In this document: positions 9,605-17,560 of the stretch, one piece after another
How the letters are laid out: each line of letters starts with the position of its first letter
Position numbering within the stretch: position 1 is the stretch's first letter
Assembly: GCA_001647635.1 (NCBI GenBank)
Contig: CP014761.1
Span: 1,364,001 to 1,428,000 of the forward strand
Reading direction: 5' to 3'
Source of the DNA: Leifsonia xyli
GTDB taxonomy: Bacteria > Actinomycetota > Actinomycetes > Actinomycetales > Microbacteriaceae
Length of the DNA: 64,000 nt
Notes under the pieces: model-generated
The model's input: only the letters and a program-made list of their open reading frames with translations
Told to the model about the DNA's origin: nothing
Databases searched by the model: none
Translations under genes and position numbers: made by a program

Positions 9605-10174
9605 TCAGGCGGTGGCGGCGTCGAAGAGCTGCGCGGCCGCCTGGAGCGCGGCGTCGGGCGTTCCGCCGCGCATGGCGGCGCTGGCGGACGCGCCGTCGAA
9701 GAGCAGCGTCAACTGCACGGCGAGCAGGTGCGGGTCGCGCGCGCCCGCGGCGGCGGCCTGCCGCTCGAAGTACGCGGTCAGCTCCCCCTTGAAGTGCCGG
9801 GCGACCACGGCGGCGGGATGCTCGCGGTCGCGCAGCTCGGTGGCGACGTTGACGAAGGGGCAGCCGTAGAAGTCGCTCACCAGCGCCGCCTCGTGCAGCG
9901 CCTCGAAGACGTGGAGGGCGCGGTCGCGCGGGGTGCCCTCGCTGTCCGGAGCGAAGTAGCCGGCGACGACCTGCGGCCCGTACTCCTGGAGCATCGTGGC
10001 GACGACCGCGTCCTTGCCGTCGAAGTGCTGGTAGATCGACCGCTTGGAGACCTCGGCCTCCTGGGCGATCCGGTCGATTCCGACGGCGTTGACGCCCTCG
10101 CGCACGAACAGCCGGGCGGCGGCGGCGAGGACGCGGTCGCGCGGCTTGGGCTTGGCAGGGGTCGTCGTGGTCAC
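9605..10174 (-). CDS. TetR-family repressor of the adjacent dehydrogenase
   Basis: This is a DNA-binding repressor of 189 residues. The N-terminal TetR helix-turn-helix is clear (RVLAAAARLFVREGVNAVGI, IAQEAEVSKRSIYQHFDGKD). The C-terminal ligand domain is of the common TetR_C type and its ligand is unknown. The GTG start at 10174 is supported by a consensus leaderless promoter. The gene diverges from an SDR oxidoreductase gene across a region with a perfect double operator, one arm of which covers this gene's -35 box. This indicates autoregulation and control of the neighbour. A likely inducer is the substrate of the SDR enzyme or a related reactive or lipophilic compound. Confidence 0.9.
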   Translation of the reverse strand: MTTTTPAKPKPRDRVLAAAARLFVREGVNAVGIDRIAQEAEVSKRSIYQHFDGKDAVVATMLQEYGPQVVAGYFAPDSEGTPRDRALHVFEALHEAALVSDFYGCPFVNVATELRDREHPAAVVARHFKGELTAYFERQAAAAGARDPHLLAVQLTLLFDGASASAAMRGGTPDAALQAAAQLFDAATA

Positions 10175-10180
10175 AAACGA

Positions 10181-10209
10181 ATTCTACGGGCGCGGTTGCG
10201 AAAAGTAAA
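10181..10209 (-). promoter_or_regulatory. Leaderless promoter of the TetR gene
   Basis: On the minus strand a -35 box TTTACT (10204-10209), a 17-bp spacer and a -10 box TAGAAT (10181-10186) are followed by 6 nt and the GTG start. The -35 box lies inside the left arm of the operator palindrome. Confidence 0.7.
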
Positions 10210-10259
10210 CCGATCTGTGTACATTGTCAGCACGCCGATACACAGATCGGTTTACTTTT
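10201..10259. promoter_or_regulatory. Double TetR operator: perfect 21-bp inverted repeat
   Basis: The arms 10201-10221 and 10239-10259 are exact reverse complements, with 17 bp between them. Each arm itself contains an imperfect dyad of the form TANACNGATCNGTNTA, so each arm is probably one repressor-dimer site. The left arm covers the tetR -35 box. The right arm lies just ahead of the ribosome-binding site of the SDR gene (GGAAGGA at 10263-10269). The likely SDR promoter uses TTGTCA at 10224-10229, between the two sites. Confidence 0.8.
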
Positions 10260-10275
10260 CCCGGAAGGACTTTCC

Positions 10276-10980
10276 ATGACCGACATCACCGGACGCGTCG
10301 CCCTCGTCACCGGCGCCAACCGCGGCCTCGGCGCCGCGTTCGTCGCCGCGCTCCTCGAGCGGGGCGCCACCAAGGTCTACGCCGCGGCGCGCCGCCCCGA
10401 GAGCGTCGGTATCGACGACCCGCGCGTGGTCGCGCTGCCCCTCGACGTGACCGACCCGGAGAGCATCCGCCGCGCGGCCGAGGTCGCCGGCGACGTGACG
10501 GTGCTCGTCAACAACGCGGGCATCGCATCCAACCAGTCGCTCGTGACCGGCGACCTCGGCGAGATCCGGCGCGAGCTCGACACCAATTACTGGGGTCCGG
10601 TGCTTGTGACTCGCGCCTTCGCGCCGGTCATCGAGGCGAACGGCGGCGGCGCCATCGTCAACATGCACTCCGCTCTCAGCTGGTACGCGACCGGGTCGTA
10701 CAGCGCGACGAAGGCCGCGCTGTGGTCCGCCAGCAACTCGGCCCGCGTCGAGCTCGCGCCGGCGGGCATCCAGGTCGTGGGCGTGCACGTCGGCTACGTC
10801 GACACAGAGATGGCGGCGGACACGGAGGGCGTCAAGGTGCCGCCGCGCCAGGTCGTGGACGAGGCGCTCGACGCCGTCGCCGCGGACGAAGCCGAGGCGA
10901 TCGTCGGCGACGTCGCTCGCGGCGTGAAGTCGCGCCTGAACGAGGACGTCCGCGTTCTCTACCCCCAGCTGGCCAGGTAG
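10276..10980 (+). CDS. Short-chain dehydrogenase/reductase
   Basis: This is an NAD(P)-dependent oxidoreductase of 234 residues with a classical SDR layout: the nucleotide motif TGANRGLG near residue 12, NNAG near 77, and a catalytic Ser (NMHSALSWY) followed by YSATK near 138. An Arg two residues after the TGAN (NRG) fits NADPH use. The ribosome-binding site GGAAGGA lies 6 nt before the ATG. It is divergent from, and probably repressed by, the TetR protein. The last 22 bp overlap the convergent aldose-epimerase gene. The substrate is unknown. The pairing suggests a stress- or xenobiotic-inducible carbonyl reductase. Confidence 0.88.
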   Translation: MTDITGRVALVTGANRGLGAAFVAALLERGATKVYAAARRPESVGIDDPRVVALPLDVTDPESIRRAAEVAGDVTVLVNNAGIASNQSLVTGDLGEIRRELDTNYWGPVLVTRAFAPVIEANGGGAIVNMHSALSWYATGSYSATKAALWSASNSARVELAPAGIQVVGVHVGYVDTEMAADTEGVKVPPRQVVDEALDAVAADEAEAIVGDVARGVKSRLNEDVRVLYPQLAR

Positions 10981-11894
10981 GCCTCGCCGCCGAAGCCCTC
11001 CGGACGGATGCCCCAGCTCACGGTCCAGGTCTCCCCCGGCTCCAGCCAGCGGAGGCCGCGACCGGAGTTGAGGGCGTTCGCCGGCGCGGTCATCGGCTCG
11101 ATCGCGAGCGCGACGCCGCCCGGCTTCGGGGCGAACGAGCGGTGCGTGAACACCTGCACGTAACGGAACGCCTCGTCACCCCAGAGCACCACGCGACGGC
11201 CGTCGTCAGCCGAGAGCGAATGCTCCACCGGGCCGTCGGGCAGATCGGCGTAGCCGGTGTCCAGGTCGAGCTCGCTGACGCGGCGCCCCGCGGACAGATC
11301 GTAGGGCGTGCCCTCGACCGGCGCCTCCCCGGTCACGTTGCTGCGGTCGTCCGTCTCGAAGCGGGTGCGCGCGGCGACGCGGACGATCAGTTCCTCCGGA
11401 GGCACGTCCGCGATGCGGAGGTACGGGTGCGCGCCGACAGCGACGGGGGCGGCGGTCTCGCCGACGTTGGAGATCGAGTGGGTCACCGACATCCCCTCGG
11501 TGTGCAGCTCGTGCGTGACGGCGGTCTCCAGCGCGAACGGGTAGCCCGGCTCGGGATAGATGGCGGCGGCCTGGGTGACGGTCGAGTCGGTGCGGTCGAC
11601 CAGCTCGTAGGGGCGGCGGCGCAGCAGGCCGTGGCTCGCGTTGCCCTTGGCGGGCTCGGTGAGGTCGAGCTGCAGCGTCCTGCCCTCGTAGTCCCAGCGG
11701 CCGTCCTTCACGCGGTTCGGCCAGGGCACGAGGACGATGCCGCAGGCCGACGGGGTCTGCTCGGCGGCGGGATACGGCTCGGTCAGGTCGGACTCCGCGA
11801 AACGGAGGGACCGGATGCCCGCGCCCACCTGGACGATGGTGGCGCTCAGGTCGCCGAAGTCGAGCTCGTACTGTTCACCGGTCGCGGGTCGCAT
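10959..11894 (-). CDS. galM: Aldose 1-epimerase (mutarotase)-like protein
   Basis: This is a cytosolic protein of 311 residues of the aldose-epimerase family, which interconverts alpha and beta anomers of galactose and related sugars. Visible family features are the N-rich sugar loop PWPNRVKDGRW, the His of NASHGLL and the His-containing GAHPYLRI, with the catalytic-glutamate region near AIEPMTAPANALNSG. It shares the neighbourhood of the DeoR regulator and galT-galK, so it probably feeds beta-D-galactose into the Leloir pathway. The ATG is supported by a leaderless promoter, TACCCT at 11901-11906, 6 nt upstream. It lies just downstream of the DeoR gene but has its own promoter. Confidence 0.85.
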   Translation of the reverse strand: MRPATGEQYELDFGDLSATIVQVGAGIRSLRFAESDLTEPYPAAEQTPSACGIVLVPWPNRVKDGRWDYEGRTLQLDLTEPAKGNASHGLLRRRPYELVDRTDSTVTQAAAIYPEPGYPFALETAVTHELHTEGMSVTHSISNVGETAAPVAVGAHPYLRIADVPPEELIVRVAARTRFETDDRSNVTGEAPVEGTPYDLSAGRRVSELDLDTGYADLPDGPVEHSLSADDGRRVVLWGDEAFRYVQVFTHRSFAPKPGGVALAIEPMTAPANALNSGRGLRWLEPGETWTVSWGIRPEGFGGEAYLASWG

Positions 11895-11900
11895 GGGACC

Positions 11901-11906
11901 AGGGTA
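11901..11906 (-). promoter_or_regulatory. Leaderless -10 box of the aldose epimerase gene
   Basis: TACCCT on the minus strand is followed by 6 nt and the ATG at 11894. No ribosome-binding site is present. Confidence 0.55.
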
Positions 11907-11910
11907 GGCC

Positions 11911-12696
11911 TCAGGCCACGACCACAGGCAGACCGGCTTTCCGCAGCGCCGCGACCTCGACGTCGTCGGCCGAGGTGCCGGTGATGAGCTCCGCGACGTC
12001 GGCGAGCCCGGCGATGCGACCGAGATGGGTGCGTCCGAGCTTGCTGCCGTCGGCGACGACCACGGCGCGCTCGGCGGAGCCGACCATCACCCGCTTGAGG
12101 TCGGCCTCCGGCAGGTTGACGTTGGTGATGCCGCCGGTGGGATGCACTCCCGTGCAGCCGATGAACGCGAGGTCGGCGTGGACGCGCTCCAACAGCACGG
12201 CCGCGAGCGGCTCGACGAGCGAGTGCTGCAGCGGCCGCAGGGTGCCGCCCGTCACGACCACCTCGAAGCGCGGGATGGCACGCTCAAGCTCCAACGCGAT
12301 GGTGAGGCCGTTGGTGATGACGGTGACGCCGTCGAGGTCGTCGCGCTCGACAAGCGCCCGGGCGATGGCGGCGGTCGTCGTGCCGACGTCGAGCAGCACA
12401 CTGCTGCCGGGGACGACCATCGCCGCGGCTGCCTCGCCGATGCGCCGTTTCTCGTCGGCGGACGACTCCAGCGCCTCCTCGAAGCTCGCCTCCCTGGTGC
12501 CGGCGGCGCGCAGGACCGCGCCGCCGTGCACGCGGCGGATGCTCTGGTCGCGATCGAGCGCATCCAGGTCGCTCCGCACGGTGACGTCGGAGACCTGGAA
12601 CGCCTCGCTGAGGTCGGAGACGCGGGCGAAACCGGCCCGGCCGATCAGCTCGAGCATCCGTTCGCGGCGGAGCGCGGCGGGCAGCGGTTCGCTCAT
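11911..12696 (-). CDS. DeoR-family regulator, probable galactose repressor
   Basis: This is a transcription factor of 261 residues. Residues 9-60 form the DeoR winged helix (RRERMLELIGRAGFARVSDL, VSDVTVRSDLDAL) with the family signature RRVHGGAV. The C-terminal DeoRC sensor domain is an ISOCOT fold with SVLLDVGTTTAAIARAL and FIGCTG. DeoR proteins bind sugar phosphates and usually repress. It is divergent from galT-galK, and CGAAAG-type repeats between the two genes are likely operators. A good promoter (TTGACA, 18 bp, CAGCAT) ends 6 nt before the ATG. Galactose metabolism is inferred from context. Confidence 0.88.
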   Translation of the reverse strand: MSEPLPAALRRERMLELIGRAGFARVSDLSEAFQVSDVTVRSDLDALDRDQSIRRVHGGAVLRAAGTREASFEEALESSADEKRRIGEAAAAMVVPGSSVLLDVGTTTAAIARALVERDDLDGVTVITNGLTIALELERAIPRFEVVVTGGTLRPLQHSLVEPLAAVLLERVHADLAFIGCTGVHPTGGITNVNLPEADLKRVMVGSAERAVVVADGSKLGRTHLGRIAGLADVAELITGTSADDVEVAALRKAGLPVVVA

Positions 12697-12702
12697 GCGT
12701 CC

Positions 12703-12772
12703 ATGCTGGAACGCTTGCGATATCTTGTCAATACGAAAGCATCAACGTATCCTTGCTTTCGGAATCGAAAGG
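12703..12772. promoter_or_regulatory. Divergent deoR/galT promoters and CGAAAG operators
   Basis: Rightward: TTGTCA (12725-12730), 17 bp, TATCCT (12748-12753), then AAAGGA as ribosome-binding site for galT. Leftward: TTGACA (12727-12732), 18 bp, CAGCAT (12703-12708), then 6 nt to the DeoR start. The two -35 boxes overlap. An 8-bp inverted repeat CGAAAGCA/TGCTTTCG (12734-12741 and 12754-12761) straddles the galT -10 box, and a further CGAAAG starts at 12766. Sites of this kind are typical for DeoR proteins. Confidence 0.7.
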
Positions 12773-12777
12773 ATGGC

Positions 12778-13977
12778 ATGGCCGCGATCACGAAGCGCCC
12801 CACCCGTCTCTCCGACGGCCGGGAGCTCATCTACTACGACGACGCCGACACGACGCTCGCGCCCGAGCGCAAGCCCGACTTGCGCGAGCCAGCACCGCGT
12901 CCGGCGACGGCGACGATGCGACAGGACCCGCTCACCGGGGAGTGGGTGTCCATCGCGGCGGCACGGCAGAACCGCGTGATGCTCCCGCCCGCTGAGCTCG
13001 ACCCGCTCGCGCCGGCGAGCCCGACGAACCCGTCCGAGATCCCCGACCTCTACGACGTCGCCGTATTCGAGAACAAGTCGCCGTCGTTCGGCCCGCTGCT
13101 CGAAGACGGGAACGCCCCGCAGGGCCCGGACGACCTGGCCGAGGTCGGCCTCGGGCGCACCCGGACCTCTGTCGGCCGCTGCGAGGTGGTCTGCTTCAGC
13201 CCGGCCACGACCGGTGCGTTCGGCAGCCTGACTCCGTCGCGAGCCCGGACGGTGATCGAGGCGTGGGCGGACCGCACCGCTGCTCTCTCGGCGCTGCCCG
13301 GCGTGCAGCAGGTCTTCCCGTTCGAGAACCGCGGCGAGGCGATCGGCGTGACGCTGCACCACCCACACGGGCAGATCTACTCCTACCCGTACATCACCCC
13401 GCGGACGACGGCCCTGATCCGGTCGCTCGACGCCTACGGCCCCACGCTGTTCGCCGACATTCTGGAGCGTGAACGGAACTCGGAGCGCGTGGTCCTCGCG
13501 GGCGAGCACTGGACGGCGTTCGTGCCGTTCGCGGCGCGCTGGCCGATCGAGATCCACGTGCTGCCCCACCGCCACGTCGCCGACCTCGCCGAGACGAACG
13601 CGGCCGAGCGTGACGAGCTGGCGACCCTGTACCTGCGCGTGCTGCGCGGCGTCGACGCCCTCTACGACTCCCCCACGCCGTACATCGCCGCCTGGCACCA
13701 GGCGCCGGTGGACGTCCGGCGCGACGAGATCCGGCTCATGCTGCAGCTGACCTCGCCGCGGCGCGGGGCGGATAAGCTGAAGTTCCTGGCCGGCTCGGAG
13801 GCGGCGATGGGCGCCTGGATCGGCGACGTCCCGCCGGAGCAGGCCGCCGCCGCGGTGCGCGAGGCCATCGCGCGAGCGGATGCTGCGAATCCGGTCGGCC
13901 CGCTGCCGGTCGAGGTCACCGAGCTCGTGACCGTCGCGCCCACTACCCCCGACTCCGACCGAGAGGCTGACCGATGA
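12778..13977 (+). CDS. galT: Galactose-1-phosphate uridylyltransferase
   Basis: This is a Leloir-pathway enzyme of 399 residues that exchanges UMP between UDP-glucose and galactose-1-phosphate. The active-site histidine motif is HHPHGQIYSYPYI (the HPH nucleophile). Other family marks are DPLTGEWVSIAAARQNR near the start and a second His-rich loop, WPIEIHVLPHRHVADL. The ATG at 12778 has AAAGGA just upstream and gives the usual length. It forms an operon with galK through a 4-bp ATGA overlap and is probably repressed by the divergent DeoR protein. I see no galE in the window. Confidence 0.95.
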   Translation: MAAITKRPTRLSDGRELIYYDDADTTLAPERKPDLREPAPRPATATMRQDPLTGEWVSIAAARQNRVMLPPAELDPLAPASPTNPSEIPDLYDVAVFENKSPSFGPLLEDGNAPQGPDDLAEVGLGRTRTSVGRCEVVCFSPATTGAFGSLTPSRARTVIEAWADRTAALSALPGVQQVFPFENRGEAIGVTLHHPHGQIYSYPYITPRTTALIRSLDAYGPTLFADILERERNSERVVLAGEHWTAFVPFAARWPIEIHVLPHRHVADLAETNAAERDELATLYLRVLRGVDALYDSPTPYIAAWHQAPVDVRRDEIRLMLQLTSPRRGADKLKFLAGSEAAMGAWIGDVPPEQAAAAVREAIARADAANPVGPLPVEVTELVTVAPTTPDSDREADR

Positions 13978-15134
13978 CCGACCTGCGCACCGGCGTCCGC
14001 GACGACTTCGCCCAGGTGTTCGGCCGCGAACCCGACGGCGTCTGGTCGGCGCCCGGCCGGGTCAACCTGATCGGCGAGCACACCGACTACAACCTCGGCT
14101 TCGTGCTGCCGTTCGCGATCAACCGTCGCACGGTCGCGGCGGTCGGCGTGCGGGACGACCGCGTGCTTCGCGTCGGAAGCACGTTCGCGGATGAGCTGGT
14201 GGAGGTGTCGCTCGACGAGCTCACGCCCGAGGCGCTGAGCGGCTGGGCCGCCTACCCGCTGGGTGTGGCGTGGGCGCTGGGCGAGTTCGGCGCCGACCTC
14301 GCCGCGGTGCCGGGCGTCGATATCCTGATCGACTCGAACGTGCCTGTCGGCGCCGGGCTGTCGTCCTCCGCCGCGATCGAGAGCGCCGTCTCTGTCGCAC
14401 TGAACGAGATCTGGCGGCTCGGCCTCGACCGCCGCACGCTGGCGCGCGTGGGGCAGCGCGCCGAGAACGTCGCCGTCGGCGCGCCGACCGGCATCATGGA
14501 CCAGTCCGCCTCGCTGCTCGGTGAGCGCGACGCCGCCGTGTTCCTCGACTGCCGCTCGCTCGAGTCGCAGATCGTGCCGCTCGGCCTCGAGGACGCGGGG
14601 CTCGAGATCCTGATCATCGACACCGGAGTGACGCACGCGCACGCGACGGGCGGGTACGCCGACCGCCGCCGATCCTGCGAGGAAGGCGCGCGGATCCTGG
14701 GCGTCGAGGCGCTGCGCGACGTGTCGATCGACGACCTCGACCGAGCGCGGGAACTGCTGGACGACGTGACGTTCCGCCGAGTCCGCCACATCGTGACCGA
14801 GGATCAGCGCGTGCTCGACACGGTGCAGACCCTGCGCGAGGAGGGACCGGCGGCGATCGGCCCGCTGCTCGACGCCTCCCACGTCTCCATGCGCGACGAC
14901 TTCGAGATCTCGGTGCCCGAGCTAGACCTCGCCGTCGAGACCGCCCAGGCGAACGGCGCCCTCGGCGCGCGCATGACCGGCGGCGGCTTCGGCGGCTCGG
15001 CGATCGCACTGGTTCCGTCGGACGCGGTGAGCCGAGTGCTGGTCGCTCTCGACGGCGCGTTCGCGGAGCACGGGTTCGGTCAGCCGGACCTGTTCACGGT
15101 CCGCGCGTCCGAGGGCGCCCGGCGCGAGGACTGA
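13974..15134 (+). CDS. galK: Galactokinase
   Basis: This is a GHMP-family kinase of 386 residues that phosphorylates D-galactose at C1 with ATP. The three diagnostic motifs are GRVNLIGEHTDYN (galactokinase signature, near residue 27), VPVGAGLSSSAAIE (ATP loop, near 121) and MTGGGFGGSAIAL (near 334). The length is typical. The ATG overlaps the galT stop codon by 4 bp, indicating translational coupling. Together with galT and the epimerase it makes glucose-1-phosphate from galactose, once UDP-galactose epimerase is supplied from elsewhere. Confidence 0.96.
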   Translation: MTDLRTGVRDDFAQVFGREPDGVWSAPGRVNLIGEHTDYNLGFVLPFAINRRTVAAVGVRDDRVLRVGSTFADELVEVSLDELTPEALSGWAAYPLGVAWALGEFGADLAAVPGVDILIDSNVPVGAGLSSSAAIESAVSVALNEIWRLGLDRRTLARVGQRAENVAVGAPTGIMDQSASLLGERDAAVFLDCRSLESQIVPLGLEDAGLEILIIDTGVTHAHATGGYADRRRSCEEGARILGVEALRDVSIDDLDRARELLDDVTFRRVRHIVTEDQRVLDTVQTLREEGPAAIGPLLDASHVSMRDDFEISVPELDLAVETAQANGALGARMTGGGFGGSAIALVPSDAVSRVLVALDGAFAEHGFGQPDLFTVRASEGARRED

Positions 15135-15174
15135 GCCGGCGCTGTTCACCTCCGCTTTACCCGGCGAGGGTTGA

Positions 15175-15990
15175 ATGGCGAGGGTGACCGACACGCGTTC
15201 GACCGAGCCGCAGGTGACCTGGCTCGACCCGGACACCGTGCAGGTGCGTCAGCCGAAGGCGTCCCACTGGGAGGCGCCGTTCCTCTACCTGCTGTTCGGG
15301 CGGGAGCGGGCGCTGCTCATCGACACCGGCGCCACCTCCGACGAGCGCGTGTTCCCGCTGCGGTCGACGGTGGAGCGGCTGACCGCCGAGTGGTTGCGTC
15401 GTAACCCCGCGGTCTTCACGCGACCGTATCCGCTGGTCGTGGCGCACTCGCACGCGCACGGCGACCACATCGCCGGGGACGCACTCCTGCGCGACCGTCC
15501 GGGCACGACCATCGTCGGAACCAGCCCGGCCGAGGTGATCGGCTTCTTCGGATTCCGGTCCTGGCCGGATGAGACGGTGCCGTTCGACCTGGGCCGACGC
15601 GTGGTCGACGTGATCGGCGGGCCGGGCCACGAGCCCTCGGCGGTGGTGTTCTTCGACCGCCGCACGGGCATCCTGTTCACCGGGGACACCGTGCTGCCCG
15701 CGCATCTGTACGTGCGCGACCTGGCGCAGTACCGGGCGACGATCGAGCGGCTCATCCGTTTCCGCGACGACCCCACGGCGCCGGTGCGCGAGCTGCGCGG
15801 CGCGCACATCGAGATGTCCGCCTCCCCCGGCGTCGCCTACCCGCCCGGAACGGTGGAGCAGCCCGACGAGGCCGAGCTGCCGCTGCGCCCGCGCATCCTG
15901 GACCGCGTGCTCGCCGCCCTCGACGAGCTGACCGGCGAGCCCGGCCAGCGCGTGACCCGCCGCCGTTTCATCGTCGTCATCGACCGCTGA
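15175..15990 (+). CDS. Metallo-beta-lactamase-fold hydrolase
   Basis: This is a protein of 271 residues with an MBL fold. The metal motif HSHAHGDH (HxHxDH) lies near residue 96, a further metal His follows in GPGHEPSAVV and an Asp in LFTGDTVLP. The family includes glyoxalase II, lactonases and RNases. This sequence lacks the marks of a specific subgroup, so the substrate is unknown. I keep the ATG at 15175. A GTG three codons downstream (15184) is possible because a TTGAAT box lies 7 nt before it. The gene follows galK by 40 bp but probably belongs to a separate transcript. It faces a long palindrome at its 3' end. Confidence 0.85.
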   Translation: MARVTDTRSTEPQVTWLDPDTVQVRQPKASHWEAPFLYLLFGRERALLIDTGATSDERVFPLRSTVERLTAEWLRRNPAVFTRPYPLVVAHSHAHGDHIAGDALLRDRPGTTIVGTSPAEVIGFFGFRSWPDETVPFDLGRRVVDVIGGPGHEPSAVVFFDRRTGILFTGDTVLPAHLYVRDLAQYRATIERLIRFRDDPTAPVRELRGAHIEMSASPGVAYPPGTVEQPDEAELPLRPRILDRVLAALDELTGEPGQRVTRRRFIVVIDR

Positions 15991-16002
15991 CGCGCCCGAG
16001 AC

Positions 16003-16082
16003 GGAAGGGCCGCCGAAGTGCGGGTAGTTGCGGGGAAGAGCGGCGTGTCGGCCGCAATTAGCTGCCCTTCGGCGGCCCTTCC
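16003..16082. repeat. 80-bp intergenic palindrome between convergent genes
   Basis: The outer arms 16003-16018 and 16067-16082 are perfect reverse complements (GGAAGGGCCGCCGAAG). The next 15 bp pair imperfectly, around an 18-base centre that contains CGGCGTGTCG, the same 10-mer found in the centre of the palindrome at 39330. There is no T-run. It sits between two convergent genes and may act as a bidirectional terminator or be a repetitive extragenic palindrome. Confidence 0.7.
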
Positions 16083-16096
16083 ACTCGAGGGAGGGG

Positions 16097-16585
16097 CTAG
16101 GGCGTGACGGGGGACGGGGTGCCGTGGGTGAGGCGGACCAGCTCGTCGAAGGTGGTCGGGAAGACGGTGTGGGCGTGGCCCGCGGCGGCCCAGACCTCCG
16201 GGTAGCCGGCGAGCGCCTCATCCACGACGGTCCGCAGCGGCGCGGGATGGCCGACGGGAGCGACCCCGCCGATGGTCTGGCCGGTCGCGGCCTTCACGGT
16301 GTCGGGGTCGGCCCGGCGGATGCGGCCGCCCAGCCGCTCGCCCAGGAAGGCGGTGTCGACGCGGTGCGCGCCCGACGTCATGACGAGGAGCGGTTCGCCG
16401 TCCAGCGTGAAGACGAGCGAGTTCGCGATGGCGCCGACCTCGACGCCGAGCTCGGCGGCGGCTGCCACGGCGGTCGGCGTCGCCGCGTGGAACCAGCGCA
16501 CCCGCGGCTCCACCCCTGCCGCGAGGAGGGCTGCTTCGACGCGCTCGACGGCGGGGTGCGTCCGCTCGGCGGATTCGTCGGTCAT
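16097..16585 (-). CDS. YbaK/EbsC-family aminoacyl-tRNA deacylase
   Basis: This is a 162-residue protein of the YbaK/ProX family, whose members hydrolyse mischarged aminoacyl-tRNAs in trans (for example Cys-tRNAPro or Ala-tRNAPro). The family core is visible: an invariant Lys/Arg-containing strand ([20 protein letters not shown]), [23 protein letters not shown], and the glycine loop [13 protein letters not shown]. The ATG at 16585 overlaps the folD stop by 4 bp, so it is translated with folD. Which tRNA it edits cannot be assigned by eye. Confidence 0.85.
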   Translation of the reverse strand: MTDESAERTHPAVERVEAALLAAGVEPRVRWFHAATPTAVAAAAELGVEVGAIANSLVFTLDGEPLLVMTSGAHRVDTAFLGERLGGRIRRADPDTVKAATGQTIGGVAPVGHPAPLRTVVDEALAGYPEVWAAAGHAHTVFPTTFDELVRLTHGTPSPVTP

Positions 16586-17463
16586 GCCAGCTCCCTCTCC
16601 GCCGCCTCCACGATGTTCTGGAGCAGCAGCGCGCGTGTCATCGGTCCGACCCCGCCGGGGTTGGGCGAGATCCAGGAGGCGACCTCCGCCACCTCGGGTG
16701 CGACGTCTCCGGCCACCACGCTCTTGCCCGTCACCGGGTCCTCGACCCGGCTCACGCCCACGTCGAGGACCACGGCGCCCGGCTTCACGTCGTCGGCGGT
16801 GATGAGCCCCGCGACACCCGCCGCGGAGATGATCACGTCGGCGCGGCGCAGATGCTCGCCCAGGGACCGCGTCCCGGTGTGCGTCAGCGTGACCGTCGCG
16901 TTGAACTCGCGCCGGGTGAGCAGCGCGCCGATCGAGCGGCCGACGGTTACGCCGCGACCGACCACGACGACGTCCGCGCCGCGCAGGTCGACGCCGTGGC
17001 GCGTCATCAGCTCGATCACGCCGCGCGGCGTGCACGGCAGCGGAGACGTGATCGGGTCGTTGGCGTTCAGGACCAGGCGGCCGAGGTTTGTCGGGTGCAG
17101 CCCGTCCGCGTCCTTCGCCGGATCGACCAGCTCGAGGATGGCGTGGGTGTCGAGGTGCGCGGGCAGGGGCAGCTGGACGATGAAGCCGGTGCAGTCGGGG
17201 TCGGCGTTGAGGTCCTCGACCACCGCCTCCAGTTCCGCCTGCGAGATGTCGGCCGGGAGATCGCGGCGCAGGGATGCGATCCCCACCTCCGCGCAGTCGC
17301 GGTGCTTGCCCGCGACGTACCACTGCGAGCCCGGGTCGTCGCCGACGAGGATCGTGCCGAGCCCCGGCACGATCCCCTTCTCGCGCAGCGCCGCCACGCA
17401 GTCCCGGAGCTCCGCCTTGATCTCGGCCGCGGTCGCCTTGCCGTCGAGGATCCGTGCAGTCAC
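16582..17463 (-). CDS. folD: Methylenetetrahydrofolate dehydrogenase/cyclohydrolase
   Basis: This is a bifunctional one-carbon enzyme of 293 residues that converts 5,10-methylene-THF to 10-formyl-THF with NADP. The family motifs are [20 protein letters not shown] (substrate site; the Tyr-x-x-x-Lys general-acid pair is YVAGK), [14 protein letters not shown], and the nucleotide loop [13 protein letters not shown] with the C-terminal [13 protein letters not shown]. The start is the GTG at 17463, because AAGGAG lies 5 nt upstream (17469-17474). Longer readings lack a ribosome-binding site. It lies downstream of glyA, with a 66-bp palindrome between them. Confidence 0.95.
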   Translation of the reverse strand: MTARILDGKATAAEIKAELRDCVAALREKGIVPGLGTILVGDDPGSQWYVAGKHRDCAEVGIASLRRDLPADISQAELEAVVEDLNADPDCTGFIVQLPLPAHLDTHAILELVDPAKDADGLHPTNLGRLVLNANDPITSPLPCTPRGVIELMTRHGVDLRGADVVVVGRGVTVGRSIGALLTRREFNATVTLTHTGTRSLGEHLRRADVIISAAGVAGLITADDVKPGAVVLDVGVSRVEDPVTGKSVVAGDVAPEVAEVASWISPNPGGVGPMTRALLLQNIVEAAERELA

Positions 17464-17483
17464 GCGCACTCCTTGTGTTTCCC

Positions 17484-17549
17484 CCATCGAGTACACGAAG
17501 AATGCACGGGACGCGCCGTGGCGGCGTGCACTCTTCGCGGACTTGACGG
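17484..17549. repeat. 66-bp palindromic repeat, copy 1
   Basis: This is an imperfect palindrome. Its left half (from CCATCGAG) pairs with its right half (ending GACTTGACGG), sharing CGAAGAATGCACG / CGTGCACTCTTCG. It has exactly the same length as the element at 39330-39395 and matches it at about 46 of 66 positions, with outer arms nearly identical and the centre diverged. It lies between glyA and folD, which otherwise look like one operon. Confidence 0.8.
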
Positions 17550-17560
17550 AGGGGTCGGGG

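Noticed and set aside
17464..17496. Upstream start of folD adding eleven residues
   Set aside because: The GTG at 17463 has a strong AAGGAG site and gives the conserved N-terminus. The longer form runs into the palindrome region.
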